28,509 bases of DNA. Origin: Ruminococcus sp. Lineage in GTDB: Bacteria > Bacillota > Clostridia > Oscillospirales > Acutalibacteraceae. The notes under the pieces were generated by a model that ran no database searches, was not told where the DNA came from, and was given only the letters and a program-made list of their open reading frames with translations. The position numbers were made by a program, and so were the translations under genes. The stretch is taken from NCBI GenBank assembly GCA_017380355.1, contig JAFOED010000030.1:1-28509 (forward strand), given 5' to 3'. Numbering within the stretch: the stretch's first letter is position 1; every line of letters begins with the position of its first letter. Shown here piece after piece: positions 7,830-15,237 of this stretch.

Positions 7830-8522
7830 TTAAGCTGTTTTCTTCTTAGCTTTGAGCTTCTTTTCTTCGCCTCTTAAAAGTCGTTTGATATTATCTTTGT
7901 GTTTAATGATAACGAAGACACCTAAGAAAAGTGCGAGCAAGCTCGTGAGAATAACGAATCTCAGTGGAAACTCACCTGTTCTGTATTCGAAGAAATACGA
8001 TATCAAAAACGTGTACGGACCATAAAGAGCCGCACAAGTGATAGAAGAAAGAGAGATAATCTTTGTAGTAAAGAAAAGTATCAGGAAAGTAGCAACGATA
8101 AGTAAAAATACTCTCCAGTCGGTGACAGCCATCATAGCGGCTGCTGTAACGATACCCTTACCACCTTTAAATCCAAAATAAACAGGGTACATATGGCCAA
8201 TAATAGCAAATACGCCACCGATGAATGCACCGTAAATCACGAGCTCTTTCGAAATCTCGTCAGGTGCTTCGATAAACGAAAAAACAAATCGTCCGAAAAA
8301 GCCTGCTATAGCACTCTTTAAGAAGTCGAATAAAAGCGTAAATACAGCAGGACCTGCACCAACACAACGCATTACGTTTGTAAAACCTGCGTTACCGCTA
8401 CCCATCTCACGGATATCTTTTTTGAGTTTCATTTTTGTGAGGATTATCGCAAAGCTGATGCTACCAAAAAGATAAGCAACAACCGCTGTGATAAGTCCGC
8501 ATATTACTAAAGCTGTTGTCAT
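7830..8522 (-). CDS. plsY: Acyl-phosphate:glycerol-3-phosphate acyltransferase
   Basis: PlsY is the membrane enzyme that moves the acyl group from acyl phosphate to glycerol-3-phosphate, the first step of phospholipid synthesis in most bacteria. The 230-residue protein has about five hydrophobic segments and the conserved motifs GSGNAGFTNVMR (about 42-53) and GFKGGKGIVTAA (about 118-129). Compared with the typical length of about 200, it has a lysine-rich C-terminal tail (RLLRGEEKKLKAKKK). The start overlaps the der stop as ATGA, so the two are translationally coupled. Confidence 0.95.
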   Translation of the reverse strand: MTTALVICGLITAVVAYLFGSISFAIILTKMKLKKDIREMGSGNAGFTNVMRCVGAGPAVFTLLFDFLKSAIAGFFGRFVFSFIEAPDEISKELVIYGAFIGGVFAIIGHMYPVYFGFKGGKGIVTAAAMMAVTDWRVFLLIVATFLILFFTTKIISLSSITCAALYGPYTFLISYFFEYRTGEFPLRFVILTSLLALFLGVFVIIKHKDNIKRLLRGEEKKLKAKKKTA

Positions 8523-9835
8523 TTGTCTCCTCTTTCTCTGATTACTATTCTCACAGGTGTACCAGTGAGCTCGAAAGCTTCACGGATTCTGTTTTCAAGA
8601 TAACGCTGGTACGAAAAATGGAAAAGTTCAGCGTCATTACAGAAAAATACAAATGTAGGCGGCTTCGTAGACGCCTGAGTCATATAATAAATCTTAAGTC
8701 TTCTACCCTTATCAGTAGGTGGCTGAACACGCATAGTAGCCTGAGCGAGAAGCTCGTTGAGCATACCTGTTTTGATACGCATAGCGTTGTTGTTAGCAAC
8801 CTGTACAATAAGTTCGAAAAGGTTATTCAGACGCTGACCAGTTTTCGCAGAAATGAAAACAGACGGAGTGTACGACATAAACGCAAACTCGGTTTCGATG
8901 TCTTTCTTGAAATTAGGCATCGTTTTATCGTCTTTCTCGATAGCGTCCCATTTGTTTACTGCCATTACACAGCCTTTGCCTGCTTCGATAGCCATACCTG
9001 CGATTTTTGTATCCTGCTCGGTGACACCAGTTTCAGCGTCAATCATAATAACGCAGACGTCACAACGTTCGATAGCCATCTTCGCACGTAAAATAGAGTA
9101 ACGCTCGATATTGTCGATAATCTTGCTCTTTTTACGCATACCTGCGGTGTCAATAAAGTTAAACACGCCGTACTCATTCTCAACCTTTGTGTCGATACTA
9201 TCTCTAGTTGTACCCGCGATATTAGAAACTATACAACGGCTCTGGCCGGTAATTTTATTGATAAGTGAAGATTTTCCGACGTTAGGTCTGCCGATAACAG
9301 CAACAGAAATAACCTCAGGGTCGTCCTCAAATTCAGCTTCATCAGGGAGATGAGCAAATGCAGCGTCGAGCAAATCGCCCGTACCGTGACCGTGAACAGA
9401 AGAAACCGCAATCGGGTCTAAGCCTAAGTTATAGAACTCATAGAAAGCAGGGTCAGGGTCACCGACAGCATCGCACTTATTAACACAAAGCACGATAGGT
9501 TTTGAGCTTTTCAATAACATCTGTGCAACATCCAGGTCAGTCGCAACTACACCTGAACGCACGTCAGTAACAAGAACAATAACATCGGCAGTCTCGATAG
9601 CGAGCTCAGCCTGAACACGCATCTGTGACAGAATAATATCATCGGATTTAGGCTCGATACCGCCTGTATCGATAATTGTAGCAACTCTTCCCTGCCACTC
9701 TACTTCACCGTAAATTCTATCTCTTGTTACGCCCGGTGTATCGTCTACGATAGACACGCGCTGACCGATAAGCTTATTAAAAAGTGTGGATTTTCCGACA
9801 TTAGGACGTCCGACAATCGCAATTACAGGTTTCAT
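8519..9835 (-). CDS. der: Ribosome-associated GTPase Der (EngA)
   Basis: Der is an essential tandem GTPase for 50S ribosomal subunit assembly. The 438-residue protein has two G domains followed by a KH-like domain. The first G domain starts with GRPNVGKSTLFN (about 8-19), DTPGVTRD and NKCD; the second with GRPNVGKSSLIN (about 183-194), DTAGMRKK and NKWD. The C-terminal KH-like region runs from about 350 (PPTDKGRRLKIYYMTQ; RYLENRIREAFELTGTPV). Length is standard. Its ATG shares one base with the DUF512 stop (TAATG), and its stop overlaps plsY. The order DUF512-der-plsY is common in Clostridia. Confidence 0.98.
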   Translation of the reverse strand: MKPVIAIVGRPNVGKSTLFNKLIGQRVSIVDDTPGVTRDRIYGEVEWQGRVATIIDTGGIEPKSDDIILSQMRVQAELAIETADVIVLVTDVRSGVVATDLDVAQMLLKSSKPIVLCVNKCDAVGDPDPAFYEFYNLGLDPIAVSSVHGHGTGDLLDAAFAHLPDEAEFEDDPEVISVAVIGRPNVGKSSLINKITGQSRCIVSNIAGTTRDSIDTKVENEYGVFNFIDTAGMRKKSKIIDNIERYSILRAKMAIERCDVCVIMIDAETGVTEQDTKIAGMAIEAGKGCVMAVNKWDAIEKDDKTMPNFKKDIETEFAFMSYTPSVFISAKTGQRLNNLFELIVQVANNNAMRIKTGMLNELLAQATMRVQPPTDKGRRLKIYYMTQASTKPPTFVFFCNDAELFHFSYQRYLENRIREAFELTGTPVRIVIRERGDK

Positions 9836-11148
9836 TACACTTCACACTCCTTCGAGAGTATCGCATATAATAACTCCTCACCACTATTATTAACAGGTGT
9901 GAGCTTAATATCTAATTCTTTTTCTACATCTTCTACGGATGTATCATCTAAAAACAAGTCGTTTTCAAAACGGAGCATACTCGAACTGATTAAAAGCTCA
10001 TCTCCTAAAGCCTTGTCTTTGAGCTGATTTATAAGGTCACGACCTACAACAAGACCAGAAACGTTCACTCCGCCGCCGAAAAATTCGTTTTTAATCGGCA
10101 CGACTGAAACTTTCACATTTGTAAATTTATCTTCGACAGCATCCATCATTTCGCGCATAAACGGAGCAACTGATGTACCGCACGCGATAGTAACACTTCG
10201 CTTAATATCTGTGTCACCCTCATAGTCGTCAAGTGCGTAGAACAGCTCGTCCTTTAAAAGCGCGATTAAACCTACACCGTTTTCAAGTGCTGAAAAATCC
10301 TCATAGTGCGAAGCATCAGGAATTTCACGACCTGCTTTTATATACAGCTCGTCAGCAGCGAAAACGATTCTTCTGCCGTATTTCTCAAGACACATATCAG
10401 AATACTCGTTTATAATATCGAGGGTTTCCTGCGCTTTCTCTTTAGTAAACGGAGTAAGCTTAGCTAAGCCCTCTCGGTGCTTAGTTAATCCTACAGGCAC
10501 AACCGCCACAAGATTAACACCCAAGTCAACAAGATCAGAAAGTGATTTTCTTAGCTCATCTGCGTCGTTGTATCCAGGACAGCACACAATCTGAGTGTTA
10601 ACCTCAACAGAGCTTTCACACAAACGCTTTAAGTGTTTTAAAGCGTCGCCCGCAAAGCGGTTGTTCATCATCTTACATCTGAGCTCTTCGTTAGTAGTAT
10701 GAACCGAAATGTTTATAGGGCTGATGTGCATTTTAATAATGCGGTCAACCTCATGCTGAGTGATGTTAGTTAGCGTAATATAGTTACCAAAAAGGAATGA
10801 CAGACGTGAGTCGTCATCTTTAAAGTAAAGTGTATCACGCATACCAGAAGGTAACTGGTCAATAAAGCAGAAAACACATTTATTTCTACAGCTCTTCTCC
10901 TCATCGATGAGATAAGTATCAAAAAGAAGGCCTAGCTCATCGTACTCAGGCTTTTTAAGGTTTATAACCCTCTCTTTACCGTTTTTATCCGCAACAACAA
11001 GTTCGAGCTCTTTAGAGAACTGATAGAAACGATAGTCGAGCACGTCGACAATATCGTTTGAGTTAATCGAAATAAGAGTCTCGCCTGATTTGATGCCACA
11101 GTTAAAAGCGTGGCTGTGCGGTTCTATACTATTAATTTTTACTGACAC
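9835..11148 (-). CDS. DUF512 radical-SAM protein with N-terminal PDZ-like domain
   Basis: The protein has an N-terminal PDZ-like domain (about 1-65, SIEPHSHAFNCGIKSGETLISIN), a radical-SAM-like segment with the cysteine cluster CRNKCVFC (C-X3-C-X2-C, about residues 87-94), and a C-terminal DUF512 region (GCGVGLIALLKDEL-like part reads NGVGLIALLKDEL; FFGGGVNVSGLVVGRDLI). The family is conserved next to der in Clostridia and its reaction is not established. I place the start at the GTG at 11148: the GGAGG ribosome binding site is 7 nt upstream of it, but only 1 nt from the GTG at 11154. A predicted size of 437 residues is normal for the family. Confidence 0.88.
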   Translation of the reverse strand: MSVKINSIEPHSHAFNCGIKSGETLISINSNDIVDVLDYRFYQFSKELELVVADKNGKERVINLKKPEYDELGLLFDTYLIDEEKSCRNKCVFCFIDQLPSGMRDTLYFKDDDSRLSFLFGNYITLTNITQHEVDRIIKMHISPINISVHTTNEELRCKMMNNRFAGDALKHLKRLCESSVEVNTQIVCCPGYNDADELRKSLSDLVDLGVNLVAVVPVGLTKHREGLAKLTPFTKEKAQETLDIINEYSDMCLEKYGRRIVFAADELYIKAGREIPDASHYEDFSALENGVGLIALLKDELFYALDDYEGDTDIKRSVTIACGTSVAPFMREMMDAVEDKFTNVKVSVVPIKNEFFGGGVNVSGLVVGRDLINQLKDKALGDELLISSSMLRFENDLFLDDTSVEDVEKELDIKLTPVNNSGEELLYAILSKECEV

Positions 11149-11161
11149 AGTCACACCTCCC

Positions 11162-11211
11162 CAAATAAAACAAAAGGGCGGTCAGAAAAATCCTGCCGCC
11201 TGATACTTTTG
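11162..11211 (-). terminator. Terminator downstream of rpmF
   Basis: On the - strand GGCGGCAG pairs with CTG-A-CCGCC (one bulged A) around a GATTTTT loop (stem 11177-11200), extended outside by CAAAAG/CTTTTG (11171-11176 and 11206-11211). TTTTGTTTTATTT follows. It separates DUF177-rpmF from the DUF512 operon; some readthrough is likely, since I find no clear promoter between them. Confidence 0.75.
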
Positions 11212-11218
11212 TTATTGA

Positions 11219-11404
11219 TTATTCAGCATCTTTAGCGATAACCTGTCTGCCGTTGTACATACCGCAGTTACCACATACTCTATGTGGAGCTTTGTACTCG
11301 CCGCAGTTTGGACAAATTGAAAGAGCAGGAACAGGAAGCTTCCATACGTTGTTTCTTCTCTTGTCTCTTCTAGCTTTTGATGTCTTTCTAGCTGGTACTG
11401 CCAT
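11219..11404 (-). CDS. rpmF: 50S ribosomal protein L32
   Basis: The 61-residue basic protein starts MAVPARKTSKARRDKRR, the standard L32 N-terminus, and has a four-cysteine zinc site: C31-X2-C34 and C44-X2-C47 (CPNCGEYKAPHRVCGNC). It is therefore the zinc-containing C+ form. AAGGAGGG lies 7 nt before the ATG. It follows the DUF177 gene by 38 bp, the classic yceD-rpmF pair. Confidence 0.98.
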   Translation of the reverse strand: MAVPARKTSKARRDKRRNNVWKLPVPALSICPNCGEYKAPHRVCGNCGMYNGRQVIAKDAE

Positions 11405-11442
11405 TTTGACGCCCTCCTTGTAATGTTATATGTTAGTTAATA

Positions 11443-11937
11443 TTAGTCTAATAATTGTTTCAGTGCTTCAAGTCGCGGGTCAATCTCGCGTTTGTCACAG
11501 TCACAGTCGCCTAAGTTAAGATTATGTCCACATTTATGACAGAGACCTTGACAGTCTCCCTTGCAAAGATACTTAGACGGTAAGGACAGCAAGACGTCAG
11601 AGATAACAAGCTCGTCTAAATCAAGCGTGTAGTCAGTGACCTCGATGTATTCATCATTGTAGTCACCCTCGAGCGACTCAACAAGTCGGTGCGAAAAGCG
11701 CTGAGTAAAGTGGGTATCCATATCGACGTAACATCTGTCACACGGACGGGTGTAGTCATACTCAACGTCAATATCGAGAGTAACAAGCCCTGTCTTATTG
11801 TAAACAATCGCAGAAACTGCAACGGGAGAAGTGAATGGATATATCCCGTCGAGCTCGATATCACTCATTGACAAGGTGTAGTGATAGTCGGATTTCATGC
11901 CGTCATTCACGAAGATATCTTTAAGTGAAAGTAGCAT
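11443..11937 (-). CDS. DUF177 (YceD) family protein
   Basis: DUF177 proteins are encoded just before rpmF in most bacteria and are linked to 23S rRNA/50S accumulation; the molecular role is unclear. This 164-residue protein has the family's core pattern: CDRCYVDMDTHF in the middle and the conserved LCKGDCQGLCHKCG followed by GDCDC near the C-terminus. It is unusually cysteine-rich, suggesting a metal site. I use the ATG at 11937, which has AAGGAAGG 7 nt upstream; a TTG at 11958 would add seven residues but would place that site inside the gene. A consensus promoter overlapped by a palindrome lies upstream. Confidence 0.88.
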   Translation of the reverse strand: MLLSLKDIFVNDGMKSDYHYTLSMSDIELDGIYPFTSPVAVSAIVYNKTGLVTLDIDVEYDYTRPCDRCYVDMDTHFTQRFSHRLVESLEGDYNDEYIEVTDYTLDLDELVISDVLLSLPSKYLCKGDCQGLCHKCGHNLNLGDCDCDKREIDPRLEALKQLLD

Positions 11938-11964
11938 AACAACCCTTCCTTTACGCAATAATGC

Positions 11965-11986
11965 ATACTAAAACACTATTTAGTAT
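11965..11986. promoter_or_regulatory. Perfect palindrome over the -10/start site of the DUF177-rpmF promoter (possible operator)
   Basis: ATACTAAA (11965-11972) and TTTAGTAT (11979-11986) are perfect 8-bp inverted arms around 6 nt. The palindrome covers the last base pairs of the -10 element and the expected start of transcription, a classic repressor position. It shares the TTAGTA half-site of FapR operators, but the arms point the opposite way, so I do not name a regulator. It could also act as a 5'-UTR hairpin. Confidence 0.5.
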
Positions 11987-12013
11987 TATAATAAAACGAA
12001 TTCAAATTGTCAA
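11985..12013 (-). promoter_or_regulatory. Consensus SigA promoter for DUF177-rpmF
   Basis: A perfect TTGACA (12013-12008) and perfect TATAAT (11990-11985) on the - strand are separated by 17 nt, about 48 nt before the ATG at 11937. This is one of the two strongest promoters in the window, as expected for a ribosomal protein operon. Confidence 0.9.
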
Positions 12014-12038
12014 TAATCAAAAAATAAAAATTTCGCTC

Positions 12039-12054
12039 AAATAAGGGCTTATTT
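12039..12054. repeat. 16-bp palindrome upstream of the DUF177-rpmF promoter
   Basis: AAATAAG (12039-12045) and CTTATTT (12048-12054) are perfect inverted arms around GG. It lies about 26 bp upstream of the -35 box and downstream of the alaS terminator. It has no T run, so it is not an obvious terminator; an upstream protein-binding site is possible. Confidence 0.4.
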
Positions 12055-12081
12055 CCCCTGTTTGTTTATATATATTACACA

Positions 12082-12113
12082 CAAAAAAATCCTCGCGATA
12101 TGAATCGCAAGGA
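12082..12113 (-). terminator. Terminator of alaS
   Basis: TCCT-C-GCGAT (12090-12099) pairs with ATCGC-A-AGGA (12104-12113) with one C/A mismatch and a 4-nt loop. On the - strand ATTTTTTTGTG follows. The A/T flanks (AAAAA, TTTTT) let it work in both directions. Confidence 0.82.
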
Positions 12114-12135
12114 TTTTTCTAATTCAGAATTAAAA

Positions 12136-14769
12136 TTACGCACCGAGGATTTCTTCTACGATGCCCTTAACAGCGAAAATAGCTTCGTCGGTTTTGTCGA
12201 CGTTTTTACCGCCAGCCATAGCCATATCCGGTTTACCGCCACCGTTACCGCCAGCAATCATCGCAACTTTCTTAACGATGTCGCCTGCCTTAAGGCCCTT
12301 AGCGATAGCTTTCTTCGAACAAGCACAAACGAATGTAAGTTTCTCGCCGTTTACACCTGCGAGTACAACAACTACGTCGTCGAGCTTGTCTGTCACCTTG
12401 TCAGCCATAGTCTTGAGCATATCAGGTGTAGTGCCAACGAGCATACTTGTGATAACCTTTGTGTCGTTGATAACAGGAGCTGCTTCAATTAAAGCATTAA
12501 TCTGTGCGCCTGCTACCTGAGATTTAAGTGCTTCGATTTCCTTATTCTTATCCTTTAACTCCTGAGCTACACGCTCTGCGCCCTGTACGAGCTCTTTAGG
12601 GTTATTGATATGGAGAATCTGTGATGTTAATACTACTGCGTTTACAGCGTTATTAAGGTAATCAAGCACGCCTTTACCTGTTACAGCTTCAATACGTCTG
12701 ACACCTGCAGCAACAGAGCCTTCCTGTCTGATTTTGAACAAGCCTAAAGCAGAAGTATTGTTAACGTGTGTACCACCGCAGAACTCGAGTGAACGGTCGC
12801 CTGCTTTTACAACTCGTACAACGTCGCCGTACTTCTCACCAAATAGTGCCATAGCACCGAGCTTTTTAGCTTCTTCGATAGGCATTTCCTCACTTGAAAC
12901 CGCGATAGCAGATAATACCATCTCGTTTACTTTTTCTTCTACTTCTAAAATCTCCTGTGCAGTTAAAGCTGAGAAGTGTGTAAAGTCGAAACGAACGATA
13001 TCTTCGCTTACGAGCTGACCTGCCTGCTGTACGTGTGTACCAAGCACCTCTCTGAGTGCAGCCTGTAAAAGATGAGCTGCTGTGTGGTTACGTTTGATGT
13101 CTTCTCTACGGGATTCATCAATAGCACATGAAACTTCGTCAGATACAGAAATCATACCTTCACTAATCTCGCACATGTGCATAAAGATACCGTTGTTGTC
13201 TTTAGAAACATTATCAACAGCGATGTTAGCTGTGTCAGTTGTGATAACACCTGTGTCAGCAATCTGACCACCGCTTTCAGCGTAGAACGGAGTTTTGTCT
13301 AAAACTACAACAACGCTCTCGCCAGCGTAAGCTTCGTCAACACGCTCGCCGTCTTTGATAATAGCTAAAACTTTTGAACTACTCTTGTAGTCTGTGTAGC
13401 CGACAAACTCAGTTTTTGCAATATCAGAAAGGTCAGTAGCATCTGATACCCAAGCGTCAGCTCCTGCGTTCTTTCTGGCAGCACGACTACGCTTTTTCTG
13501 TTCAACGAGAAGATCCTTGAAACGCTCGATGTCAACTTCGATGCCTTTTTCTTCTAAGATTTCACGTGTAAGGTCAATCGGGAAGCCGTATGTATCGTTT
13601 AATTTGAACGCATCTTCACCAGAGAGAATCTTTACAGACTCATCATCAATGATGTTCTGGAGCAAAGAAAGACCCTGGTCGATAGTTTTCGCGAAGTTCT
13701 CTTCCTCAATCTTGATGAGCTTTGTGATGTAGTCTTTCTTCTCAACAAGCTCAGGATAAGCAGAAGCGTTTTCTTTGATAACAGTTTCGCAAATCTTGTA
13801 GAGGAACGGCTCTGTATAGCCAAGCAAACGACCGTGACGTGCGCCACGACGGAGAAGTCTTCTTAAAACATAGCCTCTACCCTCGTTTGATGGCATAACG
13901 CCGTCAGCAATCATAAATGTAGTAGAACGGATATGGTCGGTGATAACACGAAGAGAAATGTCAGTTTTCTCGCTTTCGCCGTATTTAACACCGACAATAT
14001 CAGAAATGTGCTTCATAATATTCTGCACAGTGTCAACAAGGAAAAGGTTGTCAACGCCCTGCATTACACAAGCAAGTCTCTCAAGACCCATACCTGTGTC
14101 GATGTTTGGATGCTCAAGTGGTGTGTAGTTGTCGTTTCCGTCAGAATCAAACTGTGTGAATACGAGGTTCCACACCTCAACGAAGCGGTCGCACTCGCAA
14201 CCTACTGCACAGTCAGGGCTGCCACAGCCTTTTTCTTCGCCACGATCGAAGTAAATCTCAGAGCAAGGGCCGCAAGGACCTGAGCCATGCTCCCAAAAGT
14301 TATCTGCTTTACCGAGTCTGACCATGTGTGATGGGTCAACACCGATTTCTTTTGTCCAGATGTCGTATGCTTCGTCGTCGTTCTCGTAAATAGAAACGTA
14401 GAGCTTCTCAACAGGCATCTCGAGCTCTTTTGTGAAGAACTCCCAAGCCCAGGCTGTAGCTTCGTGCTTGAAGTAATCGCCAAATGAGAAGTTACCGAGC
14501 ATCTCGAAATATGTACCGTGACGAGCTGTGATACCTACACGCTCAATATCAGGTGTACGGATACATTTCTGGCATGTAGTTACACGCTTTCTAGGTGGTG
14601 TAATCTCGCCTGTGAAGTACTTCTTCATTGGTGCCATACCAGAGTTGATTAAAAGTAAAGAATTGTCGTCTTTCGGAATGAGAGGGAAACTAGAAAGTCG
14701 AAGATGTCCCTTTGATTCCATAAAGCTTAAAAATTTCTCTCTAAGCTCGTTTAAACCTGTCCACTGCAT
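12136..14769 (-). CDS. alaS: Alanyl-tRNA synthetase
   Basis: AlaRS charges tRNA-Ala and edits misacylated Ser/Gly. The 877-residue protein (normal 870-880) has the class II catalytic domain (GLNELREKFLSFMESKGH at the start, then NSGMAPMKKYF, HGTYFEMLGNFSFGDYFK), the tRNA-recognition segment (GYVLRRLLRRGARHGR), the editing domain with zinc motifs HTAAH and CGGTH, and the C-Ala domain (GGNGGGKPDMAMAGG). The ATG at 14769 is preceded by AAAGGAGA at 7 nt; an upstream ATG at 14799 has no such site and would add ten residues absent from the family. It is expressed from a T-box-controlled promoter 430 bp upstream. Confidence 0.98.
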   Translation of the reverse strand: MQWTGLNELREKFLSFMESKGHLRLSSFPLIPKDDNSLLLINSGMAPMKKYFTGEITPPRKRVTTCQKCIRTPDIERVGITARHGTYFEMLGNFSFGDYFKHEATAWAWEFFTKELEMPVEKLYVSIYENDDEAYDIWTKEIGVDPSHMVRLGKADNFWEHGSGPCGPCSEIYFDRGEEKGCGSPDCAVGCECDRFVEVWNLVFTQFDSDGNDNYTPLEHPNIDTGMGLERLACVMQGVDNLFLVDTVQNIMKHISDIVGVKYGESEKTDISLRVITDHIRSTTFMIADGVMPSNEGRGYVLRRLLRRGARHGRLLGYTEPFLYKICETVIKENASAYPELVEKKDYITKLIKIEEENFAKTIDQGLSLLQNIIDDESVKILSGEDAFKLNDTYGFPIDLTREILEEKGIEVDIERFKDLLVEQKKRSRAARKNAGADAWVSDATDLSDIAKTEFVGYTDYKSSSKVLAIIKDGERVDEAYAGESVVVVLDKTPFYAESGGQIADTGVITTDTANIAVDNVSKDNNGIFMHMCEISEGMISVSDEVSCAIDESRREDIKRNHTAAHLLQAALREVLGTHVQQAGQLVSEDIVRFDFTHFSALTAQEILEVEEKVNEMVLSAIAVSSEEMPIEEAKKLGAMALFGEKYGDVVRVVKAGDRSLEFCGGTHVNNTSALGLFKIRQEGSVAAGVRRIEAVTGKGVLDYLNNAVNAVVLTSQILHINNPKELVQGAERVAQELKDKNKEIEALKSQVAGAQINALIEAAPVINDTKVITSMLVGTTPDMLKTMADKVTDKLDDVVVVLAGVNGEKLTFVCACSKKAIAKGLKAGDIVKKVAMIAGGNGGGKPDMAMAGGKNVDKTDEAIFAVKGIVEEILGA

Positions 14770-14814
14770 AATATAATCTCCTTTTAATGTATGATACATA
14801 GAACACTTTTATAT

Positions 14815-14976
14815 GGGTTGTGAACCTCGGCGCACAAAATATCACGCCTCGTTGCTCTTCGCTAATCCTCGAAAAACTCGTACTCATCTAACCACCATAC
14901 AGGCACTTTGTGCCCTATGGTAGTCCCGATTCGTATGTCGTTTTTCTGAGGGCTGCGAGCCTCGGCGCACAAAATA
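14815..14976. repeat. Repeat-like insert in the alaS 5' leader: 27-bp direct repeats around a hairpin
   Basis: Two direct copies of a 27-bp unit (14815-14841 and 14950-14976) match at 24 of 27 positions, all differences being transitions; the core CCTCGGCGCACAAAATA is identical in 17 of 17. The spacing is 135 bp. The segment between them holds a strong hairpin: ACCATA-CA-GGCAC (14894-14906), loop TTT, GTGCC-C-TATGGT (14910-14921). The element lies after the T-box terminator and before the alaS ribosome binding site. It has no transposase and no convincing gene. A dispersed repeat, MITE-like or recombined unit is the best guess; other copies would be outside this window. Confidence 0.55.
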
Positions 14977-15007
14977 AAAAGCCTGTCCCACAAAAATGGG
15001 ACAGGCT
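14972..15007 (-). terminator. T-box regulatory terminator upstream of alaS
   Basis: On the - strand AGCCTGTCCCA (15007-14997) pairs perfectly with TGGGACAGGCT (14990-14980) around a 6-nt loop, followed by a TTTTATTTT tract. The 5' arm lies just after the T-box sequence, so base pairing of that region into the antiterminator would disrupt the terminator. Confidence 0.9.
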
Positions 15008-15202
15008 GACCTGCGGTACCACCCAAATTGACGGCTAAAAAACCGCCCACTTGACATTCTTTAACGCAGAAAGTACGCCGTGCTTTCACACAGAGGCTCG
15101 AAGGTAGCTGTAAAACAGTGATGTAAGGACATTTCAGCGTACTGTCCTCTCTCTTTGACAACACATTCGTTTTACTCGTCTTGTCACAGCCAAAGTTATA
15201 TC
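14972..15202 (-). ncRNA. Alanine T-box riboswitch (alaS leader)
   Basis: The - strand holds the T-box core GGGTGGTACCGCAGG (15024-15010), the antiterminator bulge that pairs with the uncharged tRNA acceptor end, followed at once by an intrinsic terminator. Upstream, Stem I features are visible: an AGAGAG stretch, an apical stem AGGACA/TGTCCT (15148-15143 with 15131-15126), and CAGCTACCTTCGAG, in which GCT (15108-15106) is a plausible specifier codon for alanine. Low alanyl-tRNA charging should give readthrough into alaS. The gene downstream agrees with the specifier. Stem I borders were drawn by eye. Confidence 0.9.
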
Positions 15203-15208
15203 TTAGTT

Positions 15209-15237
15209 ATTATAAAACCGAAATCATTTTATGTCAA
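15209..15237 (-). promoter_or_regulatory. Consensus SigA promoter of the T-box/alaS transcript
   Basis: A perfect TTGACA (15237-15232) and perfect TATAAT (15214-15209) on the - strand are 17 nt apart. The -35 box lies inside the last codons of the U32 gene (GTT GAC ATA), and its stop codon is in the spacer. Transcription should start near 15202, at the beginning of the T-box leader. Confidence 0.9.

Noticed and set aside
8516..9091. A 191-residue + strand frame
   Set aside because: It lies antisense to der, has no family resemblance or ribosome site; the der protein is complete and clearly real.
11965..11986. A FapR operator
   Set aside because: The half-sites TTAGTA are present but oriented opposite to the FapR consensus, with the wrong spacing. 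Kept only as an unnamed palindrome.
13933..14283. A 116-residue + strand frame inside alaS
   Set aside because: Antisense to a complete alaS catalytic domain, with no start signal.
14815..14976. A CRISPR array
   Set aside because: Only two repeat copies, 108 bp apart, imperfect, and no cas genes nearby.
14862..15164. A 100-residue open frame on the - strand across the alaS leader
   Set aside because: It covers the T-box antiterminator and terminator, has no ribosome binding site, and its composition follows the RNA elements and repeat. Treated as non-coding.
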